Assembly: GCF_900129125.1 (NCBI RefSeq) | Contig: NZ_FQVJ01000034.1 | Coordinates: forward strand, 1 to 39,972 | Source: Acidocella aminolytica 101 = DSM 11237 | GTDB taxonomy: Bacteria > Pseudomonadota > Alphaproteobacteria > Acetobacterales > Acetobacteraceae | Direction of reading: 5' to 3' | DNA length: 39,972 nt | Shown: piece after piece, positions 25,111 through 33,873 of the stretch | Layout of the letters: every line of letters starts with the position of its first letter | Position numbering within the stretch: position 1 is the stretch's first letter | Position numbers and translations under genes: made by a program | The notes under the pieces: model-generated | Told to the model about the DNA's origin: nothing | The model's database searches: none | The model's input: the letters and a program-made list of their open reading frames with translations, nothing else

Positions 25111-25812
25111 ATGCGCGAAATCAAACTGCAAGCCGCCGATCAGAGCGGTGAATTCTCGGCCTTCATCTGGGAGCCGAAAGGCAAGACATCGGCAGGTGCC
25201 GTTGTGGTGATCCAGGAAATTTTCGGCGTGAACGACTCGCTGCGTGAAACCGCGCAAAATCTCATGGACCAGGGTTTCATTGCCATCGCCCCCGATCTGT
25301 TCTGGCGCCTTGAACCCGGCGTAAACATCTCCGACAAAACCGACGCTGAATGGCAAAAAGCCTTCGACCTGATGAACCGCTTTGATCAGGACAAAGGCAT
25401 CGAGGACCTTAAAACCACCCTCGCCGCCGCGCGGGACCTTCCCAGCTGCAACGGCTATGCGGGCACCATCGGCTACTGCCTCGGCGGGCGCCTGGCGGTA
25501 ATGATGGCCACCCGCTCCGATGCTGACGTAAATGTCTCTTATTACGGTGTCGGGCTCGACGGGCTGCTGGATGAGTTCGACAATATCGAAGCGCCACTGA
25601 TGCTGCATATCGCGGAGAAGGACGAGTTCTTCCCCGCCGAAGGCCGCGCCAAGCTGATCGACGGCATTGAGGATAACGACTGGATCGACGCGTTCGTTTA
25701 CCCGGATGTGCAGCACGCCTTCGCCCGCGTCGGCGGTGTGCATTACGACGCACGCGCCGCCACCATCGCCAACGGCCGCACCACCGAACTGCTTGCTGAA
25801 ATCCTTGAATAA
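25111..25812 (+). CDS. Dienelactone hydrolase family protein
   Basis: The 233-residue alpha/beta hydrolase has the full dienelactone hydrolase triad: C123 in TIGYCLGGRLAV, D171 in AEKDEFF and H202 in DVQHAFAR. The E of VVIQEIFGV (about residue 36) is the conserved partner. Members hydrolyse lactones or esters, and the natural substrate here is unknown. GGAG lies before the ATG. The stop codon overlaps the TTG-started gene that follows. Confidence 0.93.
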   Translation: MREIKLQAADQSGEFSAFIWEPKGKTSAGAVVVIQEIFGVNDSLRETAQNLMDQGFIAIAPDLFWRLEPGVNISDKTDAEWQKAFDLMNRFDQDKGIEDLKTTLAAARDLPSCNGYAGTIGYCLGGRLAVMMATRSDADVNVSYYGVGLDGLLDEFDNIEAPLMLHIAEKDEFFPAEGRAKLIDGIEDNDWIDAFVYPDVQHAFARVGGVHYDARAATIANGRTTELLAEILE

Positions 25813-26974
25813 GCTCACCCGACGAGGCTTTTGCACCGGCGCCCTGCTGGTGCCCGCCTTGGCTCAGGCCAAGGCTGCGCTGGGGCAGCAACTCGTCACC
25901 GCCTTGCTCGGCCAAATGGCGGCTCTGGGTGACGGGCCGGTGCTGCTGAATTCCTACTTGGTGAAAACCGGACCGGGAGCGGATGATTTCGACCTCACCC
26001 AGGCCAACGCCGCCTATGTTTACGACAATGCCCTCGCCGGGCTGCTGTTGCTGGCCGCCGGGCACAAGGCCCAGGCACAACGCATCGGCGACGCACTGGC
26101 GATCGCCCAGGCGCATGACCGGCATTTCCACGATGGCCGCTTGCGCAACGGCTATGCCGCCGGGCCTATGACCACCCCCGCCAAACTACCAGGCTTCTGG
26201 AACAAAAAGACCAAACAGTGGGACGAGGACCCGTATCAGGTCGGTACGGATACCGGCCCCGTCGCCTGGGCCATGCTACTCTGGGCCGCGCTGGGCATGA
26301 CCGCCCCCGCCAACAAGGCAGGCAATTTTCTTGATGAAAAGCTACGCGCCCCGCTGGGTTATTATGGCGGCTTTTACGGCTTCGACGCCACCCAGCAGAA
26401 ATTGACCTGGGAAAGCACTGAACAAAATTTGGACTCGGCTGTGGCTTTCAGAAATCTTGGCCGGGCAGAGGATTTCGCCCATGCCACCGCCTTCGTCCAC
26501 GCCGCGTACGATGCGCGGCAGGGGCTGTTCAAAACCGGCCTAACGCCAACCGGTAAACCCGGCGCCATGGTCGCCGCGGATGCGGGCATCTGGCCCTACC
26601 TCGCCGGGCTAGGCAGCGCCGCCAGCGCAAAGCATGCCATCCGCAAGCTGCAACACGGCCTGGGGATCGGCTTTTCCGACGCAAGCAACGGCATCTGGTT
26701 GGAGGGCACGGCCTTCGCCGCGCTGGCTTTAAAAACCATGCACGCCGTTCTGGCCAAGGCGTTTCTGGGCACTGTATCGGCCAATTTATCGCCGCAGGGC
26801 TATGTCTTCGCCACCATCGGCCCGGAGCTGACAACCGGCCTCACGGTTGGGCCGTCCCTGAAAAAAGGGATGCCGCCACAGAATTTCAACTATTACCGCC
26901 GCCCGTCCCTAAGCGCCACAAGCTGGGCCGGGCTGGCCGCCTTGGGCGTGAATCCTCTACGCAACGCCACATAA
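25805..26974 (+). CDS. Tat-exported protein, probable (alpha/alpha) toroid glycosidase-like fold
   Basis: No ATG gives a sensible start. The TTG at 25805, overlapping the hydrolase stop, gives 389 residues beginning MNKLTRRGFCTGALLVPALA, a twin-arginine signal peptide (TRRGFC). The mature part has repeated aromatic and helical segments: NAAYVYDNALAGLLLLAAG, DTGPVAWAMLLWAALG and GIWLEGTAFAALALKTM. They recall six-hairpin glycosidases. I do not recognise a family. The start is inferred from the Tat motif and the coupling; an upstream ATG in the hydrolase reading region (25667) would bury the signal. Function unknown. Confidence 0.75.
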   Translation: MNKLTRRGFCTGALLVPALAQAKAALGQQLVTALLGQMAALGDGPVLLNSYLVKTGPGADDFDLTQANAAYVYDNALAGLLLLAAGHKAQAQRIGDALAIAQAHDRHFHDGRLRNGYAAGPMTTPAKLPGFWNKKTKQWDEDPYQVGTDTGPVAWAMLLWAALGMTAPANKAGNFLDEKLRAPLGYYGGFYGFDATQQKLTWESTEQNLDSAVAFRNLGRAEDFAHATAFVHAAYDARQGLFKTGLTPTGKPGAMVAADAGIWPYLAGLGSAASAKHAIRKLQHGLGIGFSDASNGIWLEGTAFAALALKTMHAVLAKAFLGTVSANLSPQGYVFATIGPELTTGLTVGPSLKKGMPPQNFNYYRRPSLSATSWAGLAALGVNPLRNAT

Positions 26975-27002
26975 CCTATCACGGCGCGGGGCTTTCAAAC
27001 AA

Positions 27003-27032
27003 AAATGGCCGGCGCATCGCGTCCGGCCATTT
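27003..27032 (-). terminator. Terminator of the sugar ABC transporter operon
   Basis: AAATGGCCGG (27003-27012) and CCGGCCATTT (27023-27032) form a 10-bp stem. On the minus strand it is followed by TT and then GTTTG, and the stem itself ends in TTT, so five T stand in a row. It is 29 bases past the ATPase stop and also separates the convergent Tat-protein gene. Confidence 0.8.
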
Positions 27033-27060
27033 AAGGCATCACATCTCTACAAGGCGCGGC

Positions 27061-27888
27061 TTAGCCAGGCGCCGCTGCAGCTTCATTGGCGTTTCCAGCC
27101 GGGGCGCGGCTCAGCTCATGCTTCAGCGTCTCCAGATCCCCGCCGCCCGCCATGTGGAACATCAGATTCTCAAGGCTCAGCTGGGACCGTGGGGCATCCA
27201 GCTCCACCCGGCCCCGCGAGAGCACAATAAAGTGGTCGCCAACCATGTAGGCATGATGCGGGTTATGGGTAATAAAGATTACCCCCGTGCCATGCTCACG
27301 CGCCGCCCGCGCGATATAGCGCAGCACCAGGCCGGACTGCGCGACACCAAGGGCCGCCGTCGGCTCATCCAGGATCAGCACGCGCGCGCCGAAATAAATG
27401 GCGCGGGCAATCGCCACAACCTGCCTCTGCCCGCCAGAGAGCGTGCCGACCGGCTGGTTGAGATCCGCCACATTAATGCCCATGCGGCGCAGCTCGGTCT
27501 GGGCGATGTCGTACATCTCCTTCACGTTCAGCCGCTTGAAAAGGCCGGAGCCGGCGGTGAGTTCCGAGCCCAGGAAGAAATTGCGCCAGATCGGCAGCAG
27601 TGGCACCAGGGCCAGAGTCTGATACACGGCGGAAATGCCAAGATTCAGCGCCTGACGCGGGGAGGTGAACTTTACCGCCTCGCCATCCACGGCATAGGTG
27701 CCTTCATCATGCGCCCGCAGACCGGCGATGATGCTGATAAGGCTGGATTTACCGGCACCGTTATCACCTAGAACACACGTCACCTCGCCACGACGCACGC
27801 TGAGTGAAATCCCGCTCAGAGCCCGGATGTTGCCGTAGCTCTTGCCGACATCCGTCAGCTGAATAATGGGGTTGGAATGGTTTTCCAT
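27061..27888 (-). CDS. ABC transporter ATP-binding protein, sugar-import type (single domain)
   Basis: From the ATG at 27888 the protein has 275 residues. Walker A is GDNGAGKSS, the signature LSGGQRQ, Walker B ILDEPTAALG, and the switch histidine is in FITHN. It is a single ATPase domain, unlike the fused double RbsA type, and resembles FrcA-like subunits. The ATG lies one base after the permease stop. An alternative start 36 codons upstream falls in the permease gene and is rejected. It powers uptake of the sugar or cyclitol bound by the exported protein encoded at 29031. Confidence 0.94.
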   Translation of the reverse strand: MENHSNPIIQLTDVGKSYGNIRALSGISLSVRRGEVTCVLGDNGAGKSSLISIIAGLRAHDEGTYAVDGEAVKFTSPRQALNLGISAVYQTLALVPLLPIWRNFFLGSELTAGSGLFKRLNVKEMYDIAQTELRRMGINVADLNQPVGTLSGGQRQVVAIARAIYFGARVLILDEPTAALGVAQSGLVLRYIARAAREHGTGVIFITHNPHHAYMVGDHFIVLSRGRVELDAPRSQLSLENLMFHMAGGGDLETLKHELSRAPAGNANEAAAAPG

Positions 27889-27889
27889 A

Positions 27890-28948
27890 TCACTTTGCTC
27901 CGTTCGCCCGTACGCGGATCCAGGTATTAACGACAGTGGCAACAAGCAGCGTCGCGCCGACAAAGAACATGAACCAGTCTGGGTCCCAGTCGGCATAAAT
28001 CACACCTTCTGTGGTCATGCCGAATATAAAGGCGCCAAAAGCCGAACCAATCGCCGAACCATACCCGCCGGTGAGCAAACACCCACCAACCACCGCAGCC
28101 GCGATGTAAAGTAACTCATTGCCAACACCCGCACCTGATTGCACCGTGTCATACTCAAACAGCATGTGCATCCCCAGGAACCAAGCGCTGAACCCAACGA
28201 ACATGAACAAGGCGATCTTGGTTTTATTGACCGGCACACCCACCGCCAGCGCGCTGTCAGCCGCACCGCCCACGGCGAAGATCCAGTTGCCGTATTTCGT
28301 GCGTAGCAGGAACCAGGTAGCCGCGAGTAGAAACACAATCCAGTAAAAGATCGCGATGCTTACATGCATGTTGCCGATCGTGAACTCAGAGGCGAAAATC
28401 GCGTGGGCGGAGGCATAACCCGGAAGCTGACTGATATCCCCGGTCGCGACATTACCGGTCACGAGCTTCGTCATGGCGATGTTCAAGCCTTGCAGCATCA
28501 GGAAGGTGGACAGGGTGACAAGAAAGCTGTGCAGCTTGGTGCGGACCAGCAAAAAGCCGTTCAACCAGCCGATGCTCAGCGAAATCACAAGCCCGAAGAT
28601 AATCCCAACCCAAAGATTTCCCGCCACCTGAGACGCGAACATGGAGGCTGACAGGGAGGAGGTTGTCACCGCCACACCCGCGGTAAGGTCGAACTCACCT
28701 CCAATCATCAGCAAGGAGACAGCAACGGCGGGAATGCCAATAGTCGCGGATTCATAAAGAACAGTCGAGAAAGCCGGTAGTTGCCGGAAGGGAGGCGCCA
28801 CGACGAAGAACAGAATAAAAACCATGATCGCGCCGCCAAGAGCGCCGACTTCAGGACGTTTCAGAATTTTTTTCCAAAAAGCCTGTTGCACCAATTGCGG
28901 ATGAACCGGACCCGCTGGCGCAGGGCTCGCTGCTGTTCGATTCGCCAT
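27890..28948 (-). CDS. ABC transporter permease, sugar-import type (RbsC/FrcC-like)
   Basis: The 352-residue membrane protein has about ten hydrophobic segments, from EVGALGGAIMVFILFFVVAP to FMFFVGATLLVATVVNTWI. The conserved block GGEFDLTAGVAVTTSSLSA (about 109-127) is the hallmark of the ribose/inositol/fructose permease family. GNELLYIAAAVVGGCLLTGGYGS is the second conserved block. It is the middle gene of binding protein, permease and ATPase, and is preceded by an intercistronic stem-loop. Confidence 0.94.
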   Translation of the reverse strand: MANRTAASPAPAGPVHPQLVQQAFWKKILKRPEVGALGGAIMVFILFFVVAPPFRQLPAFSTVLYESATIGIPAVAVSLLMIGGEFDLTAGVAVTTSSLSASMFASQVAGNLWVGIIFGLVISLSIGWLNGFLLVRTKLHSFLVTLSTFLMLQGLNIAMTKLVTGNVATGDISQLPGYASAHAIFASEFTIGNMHVSIAIFYWIVFLLAATWFLLRTKYGNWIFAVGGAADSALAVGVPVNKTKIALFMFVGFSAWFLGMHMLFEYDTVQSGAGVGNELLYIAAAVVGGCLLTGGYGSAIGSAFGAFIFGMTTEGVIYADWDPDWFMFFVGATLLVATVVNTWIRVRANGAK

Positions 28949-28979
28949 GATAAAATTCGCTCCCGAGAAAATTATATTG

Positions 28980-29001
28980 CTGGCTGCCTATTGGCAGCCA
29001 G
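28980..29001 (-). other. Intercistronic stem-loop between binding protein and permease
   Basis: CTGGCTGCC (28980-28988), loop TATT, GGCAGCCAG (28993-29001): a perfect 9-bp stem, 29 bases past the binding-protein stop. No run of T follows on the minus strand. Such stems often protect the upstream message, so that much more binding protein than permease is made. Confidence 0.6.
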
Positions 29002-29030
29002 TCAGCTTTTTAGTGCCAGGAAAGCCCCGC

Positions 29031-29987
29031 TTAGCGCGTACCTTCCTTCACAAACTTGGCAATCTCATTGACATTCTGCGCAGTCACGAAAGTCGGTCCG
29101 GTCAGCACGGGGCCGCCACCACCAACAACATCGCCATTTGTCTTGTAGAGCCAGAGCAGGTCGATTGCCTCATAACCCTGCACGAAAGGCTGCTGATCCA
29201 CGGCCCATTGCAACTTGCCGGACTGGATGAGACCAACAGCCTGTGGGTTCATGTCGAACGTGCCGACCTTGGCTTTGCTGTTTGCCAGCTGCACCGCCTG
29301 CACGGCGGTCGGCGCGAAGGGCGCCCCCAGCGTCACGATATAACCAACATCCGGATTCTGCTGCAGCGACGCCACCATGCGGGCCTGGGCGGAGGCCATA
29401 TTATAACCGTTAACGTACAGAACAGTCAGCTTACCTTTGAAAGTGTCCTTGATACCATCACAACGCGCCTGCAACTGTACCGCACCCTGCTGCTGGTCCA
29501 CGCAGATCGCGGATTGAACGCCTTCCGCATTCAGCTTATCACCCACCGCCTTGCCAGCAATTGTTTCATCCTGGCCGACAAACATCAGCATGCCGGCACT
29601 CTTCCAGTCCGACATTCCGGCATTTAAACCAACAACAGGAATCTTCGTGGCTTCAGCCTGCTTAACGGCAGGAACTTCAGCATCCGGGAACGCCAAGGTC
29701 ACTGCGATACCATCAACATGCTGCTGCACCATGGTGTTGATCAACTGCGTTTCACCTGCCGCATTCGGGTTGGCTTCGTAAATCAGCTTCACATGATCTT
29801 TCTTGGCCGCAGCTTCAGCGCCTTTGCGGATAATATCCCAGAACGTATCGCCGGGCTGGGCATGGGTGATCAGGGCAAATTTATATTCAGGCTGCTTTGC
29901 GGAGGCTGCGGGAGCAGCCAGCGCCATTCCCGCCAATGCAACGCCACCTAACAAAACTTTGGTCAACTTCGCCTTGGACATTTTCAT
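29031..29987 (-). CDS. Periplasmic sugar-binding protein of an ABC importer
   Basis: The 318-residue protein has a signal peptide (about 1-30, ending AAPAASA) and a type I periplasmic binding fold. The segments YKFALITHAQPGDTFWDIIRKGAEAAAKK, DGIAVTLAFPDAEVPAVKQA and IPVVGLNAGMSDW are typical of the ribose/galactose/inositol class. GAGGGAGGG lies before the ATG. The pair of cysteines at IC and RC (about 164 and 179) could form a disulfide. Placement within the inositol island suggests inositol or a related polyol as ligand, which is an inference. Confidence 0.93.
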   Translation of the reverse strand: MKMSKAKLTKVLLGGVALAGMALAAPAASAKQPEYKFALITHAQPGDTFWDIIRKGAEAAAKKDHVKLIYEANPNAAGETQLINTMVQQHVDGIAVTLAFPDAEVPAVKQAEATKIPVVGLNAGMSDWKSAGMLMFVGQDETIAGKAVGDKLNAEGVQSAICVDQQQGAVQLQARCDGIKDTFKGKLTVLYVNGYNMASAQARMVASLQQNPDVGYIVTLGAPFAPTAVQAVQLANSKAKVGTFDMNPQAVGLIQSGKLQWAVDQQPFVQGYEAIDLLWLYKTNGDVVGGGGPVLTGPTFVTAQNVNEIAKFVKEGTR

Positions 29988-30041
29988 TTTTTCCCTCCCT
30001 CATCTGTCTGCACCACGCGGACATTACAATGAGTTTTGCAG

Positions 30042-30070
30042 AATTTATTTTTTTGCAAAAAACCACTCAA
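30042..30070 (-). promoter_or_regulatory. Candidate promoter of the ABC importer
   Basis: On the minus strand TTGAGT (30065-30070) and TAAATT (30042-30047) are 17 bases apart, each matching four of six consensus bases. The spacer contains the half-site TTTTTTGCAAAAAA, and another TTTTGCA occurs at 30034-30040, close to the likely transcription start. Only half-sites of the GCAA-N6-TTGC motif are present, so control by the RpiR regulator is less certain here. Confidence 0.4.
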
Positions 30071-30136
30071 GGCACATTCCGTCAAGAAAAAACGTACGGA
30101 AAGCCAAAAACGCGCCCGAAATCCGGGAGCTGCGAA

Positions 30137-30946
30137 TTATAAGGGCGCGGCTGGTGCTGGGGACGTATCGTAAGCGCCCCAAACAGATTGGTCGAAATTA
30201 ATCACCGAGCCCGTCATCAGCCCAGATTCAGCACTGGACAGAAATGCCACGGCCCGCGCGACTTCCGCTGGGTCGATGAGGCGACCAAAAGGCTGCTGCG
30301 CCTCCGCCTCGGCTTTCCAATTGGGGTTGCCGCCATGATATTTGATCTGGATATGGTCTTCGCCATCGCTGGCCATCCAGCCAATATTCAAGGCATTGAC
30401 TCTGATCCTGTTGCGCAGCACGGCGTAGGCAGTATTGCGCGTCAACGTGGCCAACGCGCCTTTGGAGGCGCAATAAGCCGCGATGAAAGACTGCCCGGCA
30501 AGGGCGGACATCGAACAGATATTCACAATCGTACCCTGTGTCCTCTCCCGGAGCATCAGCTTCAGAGCTTCCTGCATCAGGAAAAACGGCGCGCGGACAT
30601 TCACCGCGAAAATCTGGTCGAACAATTCCGGCGAGGTATCCAGAATCGTCCCTCGGTCTGTGATAGCGGCCGCATTCACCAGCGCATCCACACGCCCAAA
30701 GATTTTGTCCGCCGCCGCCACCACCTCCCGACAATCCTCGACACAGCTAAGGTCAGCTGCCACGAACTTCGCCGCGACACCGGTATCCGCGACAATCTTC
30801 GTAGCCTGCGCCTCGCCTTTCTCACGGGAGCGGCCGCAGATCACCAGACCCGCCGCTCCCCGCTCAGCAAATAAATGGGCAATCGCCGCTCCAAGCCCCT
30901 GCGTGCCGCCTGTAACAACGGCGATTTTCCCCTCCAACTGGTTCAT
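30137..30946 (-). CDS. SDR family NAD(P)-dependent oxidoreductase
   Basis: The 269-residue classical short-chain dehydrogenase has the cofactor motif TGGTQGLG (13-20), NAAA, the catalytic Ser in SMSALAGQ, and YxxxK in AAYCASKGAL. It lies at the 3' end of the iolD-iolE transcript and overlaps iolE by four bases. It probably oxidises or reduces a cyclitol or an inosose. Scyllo-inositol or inosose conversion is a reasonable guess but not shown by the sequence. Confidence 0.93.
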   Translation of the reverse strand: MNQLEGKIAVVTGGTQGLGAAIAHLFAERGAAGLVICGRSREKGEAQATKIVADTGVAAKFVAADLSCVEDCREVVAAADKIFGRVDALVNAAAITDRGTILDTSPELFDQIFAVNVRAPFFLMQEALKLMLRERTQGTIVNICSMSALAGQSFIAAYCASKGALATLTRNTAYAVLRNRIRVNALNIGWMASDGEDHIQIKYHGGNPNWKAEAEAQQPFGRLIDPAEVARAVAFLSSAESGLMTGSVINFDQSVWGAYDTSPAPAAPL

Positions 30947-31857
30947 ACCGCCGCTCCTTCAATTTCATAGCCGGCCGCCGTCAGCGCCTGGGTCAGTGCC
31001 TTATGGCCGATCTTGGCAAACTCCCCCGGCGGCGCCTTGGTGGGGTCTTGCTCCGCCTCAACCACAAACCAGCCTTCATAGCCGATTTCCGCCAAGCGCT
31101 TAGTCACCGGCCCAAAATCGATATCTCCATCGCCCGGCACCGTGAACGCGCCCGCCAGTACCGCATCGAGGAAGGATTGCCGCTCGCGGTCCAGCTTCGC
31201 CACCACCTTGCCACGAAGATCCTTGGTATGAACATGGTTGATTCGGCAGCCATATTTATCCAGCACGCGGAACAAATCCGCCCCAGCAAAGCGCAAATGG
31301 CCCGTATCATACAGCAACCCCACCGCCGGACCGGTATTATCCATCAGAATATCAATATCGCGCTCGGTCTCGATCGCCGTGGCCATGTGATGATGGAAAG
31401 CCAGTGGCATACCCTGCTCAGCACAATATTCGGCAAAGCGCGTTAGGCGGCGACCATAAGCTTTGATTTCATCTTCCCAAAGCCGGCGGCGCAAATTCAG
31501 CGGCGCGTTGCGGCGGTTCTGCAACGTACCAGCGGTTTCCCCATACACGATGCAAGGCGCCCCTAGTTCCCGGAACAACTTTAACTGCGCGAAAGCTTTT
31601 TCTTTCTCAGCCACCAGATCATCTGGTGCATCCAGCACCGTGCCGGAATACCAGCCAGAGCAGAGATATAACTCGTGCGATTGTAAAATCGGTTCCAGTT
31701 CAGCCGTTGTCCTCGGAAATTTCCCGCCCATCTCCACTCCGGAGAAACCCGCGGCACGGGATTCTCTCAGGCATGTCTCCAGCGGCGTATCACCGCCCAG
31801 TTCGGGCAAATCGTCATTCGTCCAGGCAATCGGCGCAATTCCAAGCTTTGCTTTCAT
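30943..31857 (-). CDS. iolE: myo-Inosose-2 dehydratase
   Basis: The 304-residue TIM-barrel protein of the xylose isomerase-like family matches IolE in length and motifs. These are MKAKLGIAPIAWTNDDLPELGG at the start, GFSGVEMGGKFP, LAFHHHMATAIETE, LLYDTGHLRFAGAD and RINHVHTKD, which hold the metal-binding His, Glu and Asp. It removes water from 2-keto-myo-inositol to give the trihydroxycyclohexane dione that is the substrate of IolD. It lies 47 bases after iolD on the same strand. Confidence 0.95.
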   Translation of the reverse strand: MKAKLGIAPIAWTNDDLPELGGDTPLETCLRESRAAGFSGVEMGGKFPRTTAELEPILQSHELYLCSGWYSGTVLDAPDDLVAEKEKAFAQLKLFRELGAPCIVYGETAGTLQNRRNAPLNLRRRLWEDEIKAYGRRLTRFAEYCAEQGMPLAFHHHMATAIETERDIDILMDNTGPAVGLLYDTGHLRFAGADLFRVLDKYGCRINHVHTKDLRGKVVAKLDRERQSFLDAVLAGAFTVPGDGDIDFGPVTKRLAEIGYEGWFVVEAEQDPTKAPPGEFAKIGHKALTQALTAAGYEIEGAAV

Positions 31858-31904
31858 CCGCCAGCGTCCTTAATTTCAGATTTTATTGATAAAGAAACCG
31901 GCGC

Positions 31905-33746
31905 TTACACGCCGACACGCTGCTTCTTACGGCCTTCCTTCTGTGCCGCGGCAGCCTCACGCACGCTTTCCCGTGCGCTGACGTCGGGCACCCCCACATC
32001 CCACCAAGCATCGCCCGGCGTCCACACAAAGGCATCAGACACGATGCTGAGCACCGTGGTGCGATCTGTTGTCTTCGCCCACTCCAGCGCCTCGCCCAGA
32101 TCGCCCAGACTTTCAACATGCCGCGCGAGCGCACCCATGGATTCCGCATGTTTAACGAAATCAACCGGGAACGGTTCCTTCACCCGGCAATCCTTCAGCA
32201 AATTGTTGAAGGAGGCACCACCCTTGGCGTTCTGCAGCCGGTTAATGACAGCATAGCCACCATTGTCGCACACGATGAGGATGAATTTATGCCCGGACAG
32301 CACCGAGGCATAAATGTCGGAATTCATCATCATGTAGGTACCATCACCAATCATCACGATCGGCGTACGTGTTTCATCCGCCATCGCGGCCCCCCACCCG
32401 GCGGAAATCTCATAGCCCATGCAGGAGAAGCCGAATTCACAGTCGAACGTGTTGGGTGTCTTGACCCGCCAGTTCTTCACCACCTCACCCGGCAGCCCGC
32501 CCGCAGCGGCAATCAGCAGGTCACGCTCCCCAACGTGCTTGTTCACCACCCCCACAACCTGGGCATAGGTTGGCACGGAGTCGTTGGTCAGCTTCTGATA
32601 GCCATCCAGCAGCGTGTTCCACTTGGCAAACTCATCGCGCCCGCGCTTTGTCCAGTCCGCGTCAACTTTCCAGCCTTCCAGCGCGATTGCCAGTTCTTCC
32701 ACCGTCTCACGCGCATCGCCAACCACCGCGAGAGCGCGATGCTTGGTAGCGTCCCAGCGCGCGGCATTGATGGAAATGAACTTTGCGTCCTCCGCAAAGC
32801 AGGTCCAAGAACCTGTGACAAAATCCATCAGCCGCGTGCCAATGGCCACAATCACATCCGCTTCCGCCGCCATGGCATTGGCGGATGTTGAGCCCAGAAT
32901 ACCAATCGGCCCCACATGCGCGGGGTGGTCATGCACCACACCGCCCTTGCCCGCGATGGTCTCGCATAGCGGAATTCCGTGCTCGGCGGCCAGCGCGGCC
33001 AGTTCCTGCTCAGCACCTGAATAACGCACACCGCCGCCGGAGATGATCAACGGCCGACTCGCCGCCTTCAACAGGCGCACAGCCTCTCCCAACTGGTCAC
33101 GGTCCGGGCGAGCGCGCGGAATTTTATGCACGGTCTCGGCAAAGAAGGCTTCCGGGTAATCCCATGCCATTTCCTGCACATCCTGCGGCAGCGCGACAAA
33201 AGCAGGACCACAATCGCCGGGGTCCAACATTGTCGCCACCGCTTGCGGCAGTGAGGATATCAACTGCTCAGGATGCACAATCCGGTCCCAGTAACGGGTG
33301 ACGGCCTTGAATGAGTCGTTTACATTGATGCTCGGATTGCCGAAATGCTCGACCTGCTGCATCACCGGGTCTGGGCGGCGATTCACGAACGTATCGCCCG
33401 CCAGCAGCAACACCGGCAAACGGTTGGCATGCGCCAGCCCGGCGGCGGTCACCATATTAAGGGCGCCCGGCCCAATTGAGGACGTTGCCACCATAATCTG
33501 CCGGCGGCGCTTGGCCTTGGCGAACCCTATGGCGGCCATTGCCATGGATTGCTCGTTCTGCCCGCGCCAAGTCGGCAACGTATCCTGCACGGCCTCCAGC
33601 GCCTCAGACAGGCACGTCACGTTGCCATGGCCAAAAATCGCGAAAACGCCTGGAAACAGCGGCGCGCGCTCATCATCGACGATAGTGAATTGATTGCACA
33701 GGTAACGAACCAGGGCTTGCGCCATGGTACAACGCACTGCGGTCAT
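31905..33746 (-). CDS. iolD: 3D-(3,5/4)-trihydroxycyclohexane-1,2-dione acylhydrolase
   Basis: The 613-residue thiamine diphosphate enzyme opens the cyclitol ring to 5-deoxy-glucuronate. Family landmarks include the N-terminal FAIFGHGNVTCLSEALE, the catalytic Glu in WRGQNEQSMAMAA, and the cofactor motif IGDGTYMMMNSDIY. GAALNMV-type and DCGPAFVALPQDVQ blocks are also present. Length and order match IolD rather than acetolactate synthase. GGGAGA lies before the ATG. The 127-base gap upstream, before the RpiR gene end, contains a perfect GCAA-N6-TTGC site. Confidence 0.96.
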   Translation of the reverse strand: MTAVRCTMAQALVRYLCNQFTIVDDERAPLFPGVFAIFGHGNVTCLSEALEAVQDTLPTWRGQNEQSMAMAAIGFAKAKRRRQIMVATSSIGPGALNMVTAAGLAHANRLPVLLLAGDTFVNRRPDPVMQQVEHFGNPSINVNDSFKAVTRYWDRIVHPEQLISSLPQAVATMLDPGDCGPAFVALPQDVQEMAWDYPEAFFAETVHKIPRARPDRDQLGEAVRLLKAASRPLIISGGGVRYSGAEQELAALAAEHGIPLCETIAGKGGVVHDHPAHVGPIGILGSTSANAMAAEADVIVAIGTRLMDFVTGSWTCFAEDAKFISINAARWDATKHRALAVVGDARETVEELAIALEGWKVDADWTKRGRDEFAKWNTLLDGYQKLTNDSVPTYAQVVGVVNKHVGERDLLIAAAGGLPGEVVKNWRVKTPNTFDCEFGFSCMGYEISAGWGAAMADETRTPIVMIGDGTYMMMNSDIYASVLSGHKFILIVCDNGGYAVINRLQNAKGGASFNNLLKDCRVKEPFPVDFVKHAESMGALARHVESLGDLGEALEWAKTTDRTTVLSIVSDAFVWTPGDAWWDVGVPDVSARESVREAAAAQKEGRKKQRVGV

Positions 33747-33828
33747 CGGCTTTTCTCCCTCTCGCCAGACAAAGCATGCTGGCCCCTTGCTCGGGTTGGG
33801 AAAACGTTATTGCTGAAAAAATTTTTTT

Positions 33829-33842
33829 GCAAGTATTTTTGC
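33829..33842. promoter_or_regulatory. Candidate RpiR/IolR operator upstream of iolD
   Basis: GCAAGTATTTTTGC fits GCAA-N6-TTGC exactly. Its reverse complement matches the site at 35078 at 13 of 14 positions. It lies 83 bases before the iolD start. A degenerate copy (AAAAATTTTTTTGC, 33817-33830) overlaps it. Confidence 0.65.
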
Positions 33843-33873
33843 AGAAATAATTTGGCGGGGGGGATTTACCGCA

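Noticed and set aside
24391-25836. 481-codon open frame on the minus strand opposite the decarboxylase and hydrolase
   Set aside because: It spans two clear plus-strand genes and their gap, with low-complexity Gly/His/Gln composition. It is a codon-bias shadow.
30115-30127. Terminator after the SDR gene
   Set aside because: The stem CCCG/CGGG has only four pairs, so although TTTTT follows on the minus strand it is too weak to call.
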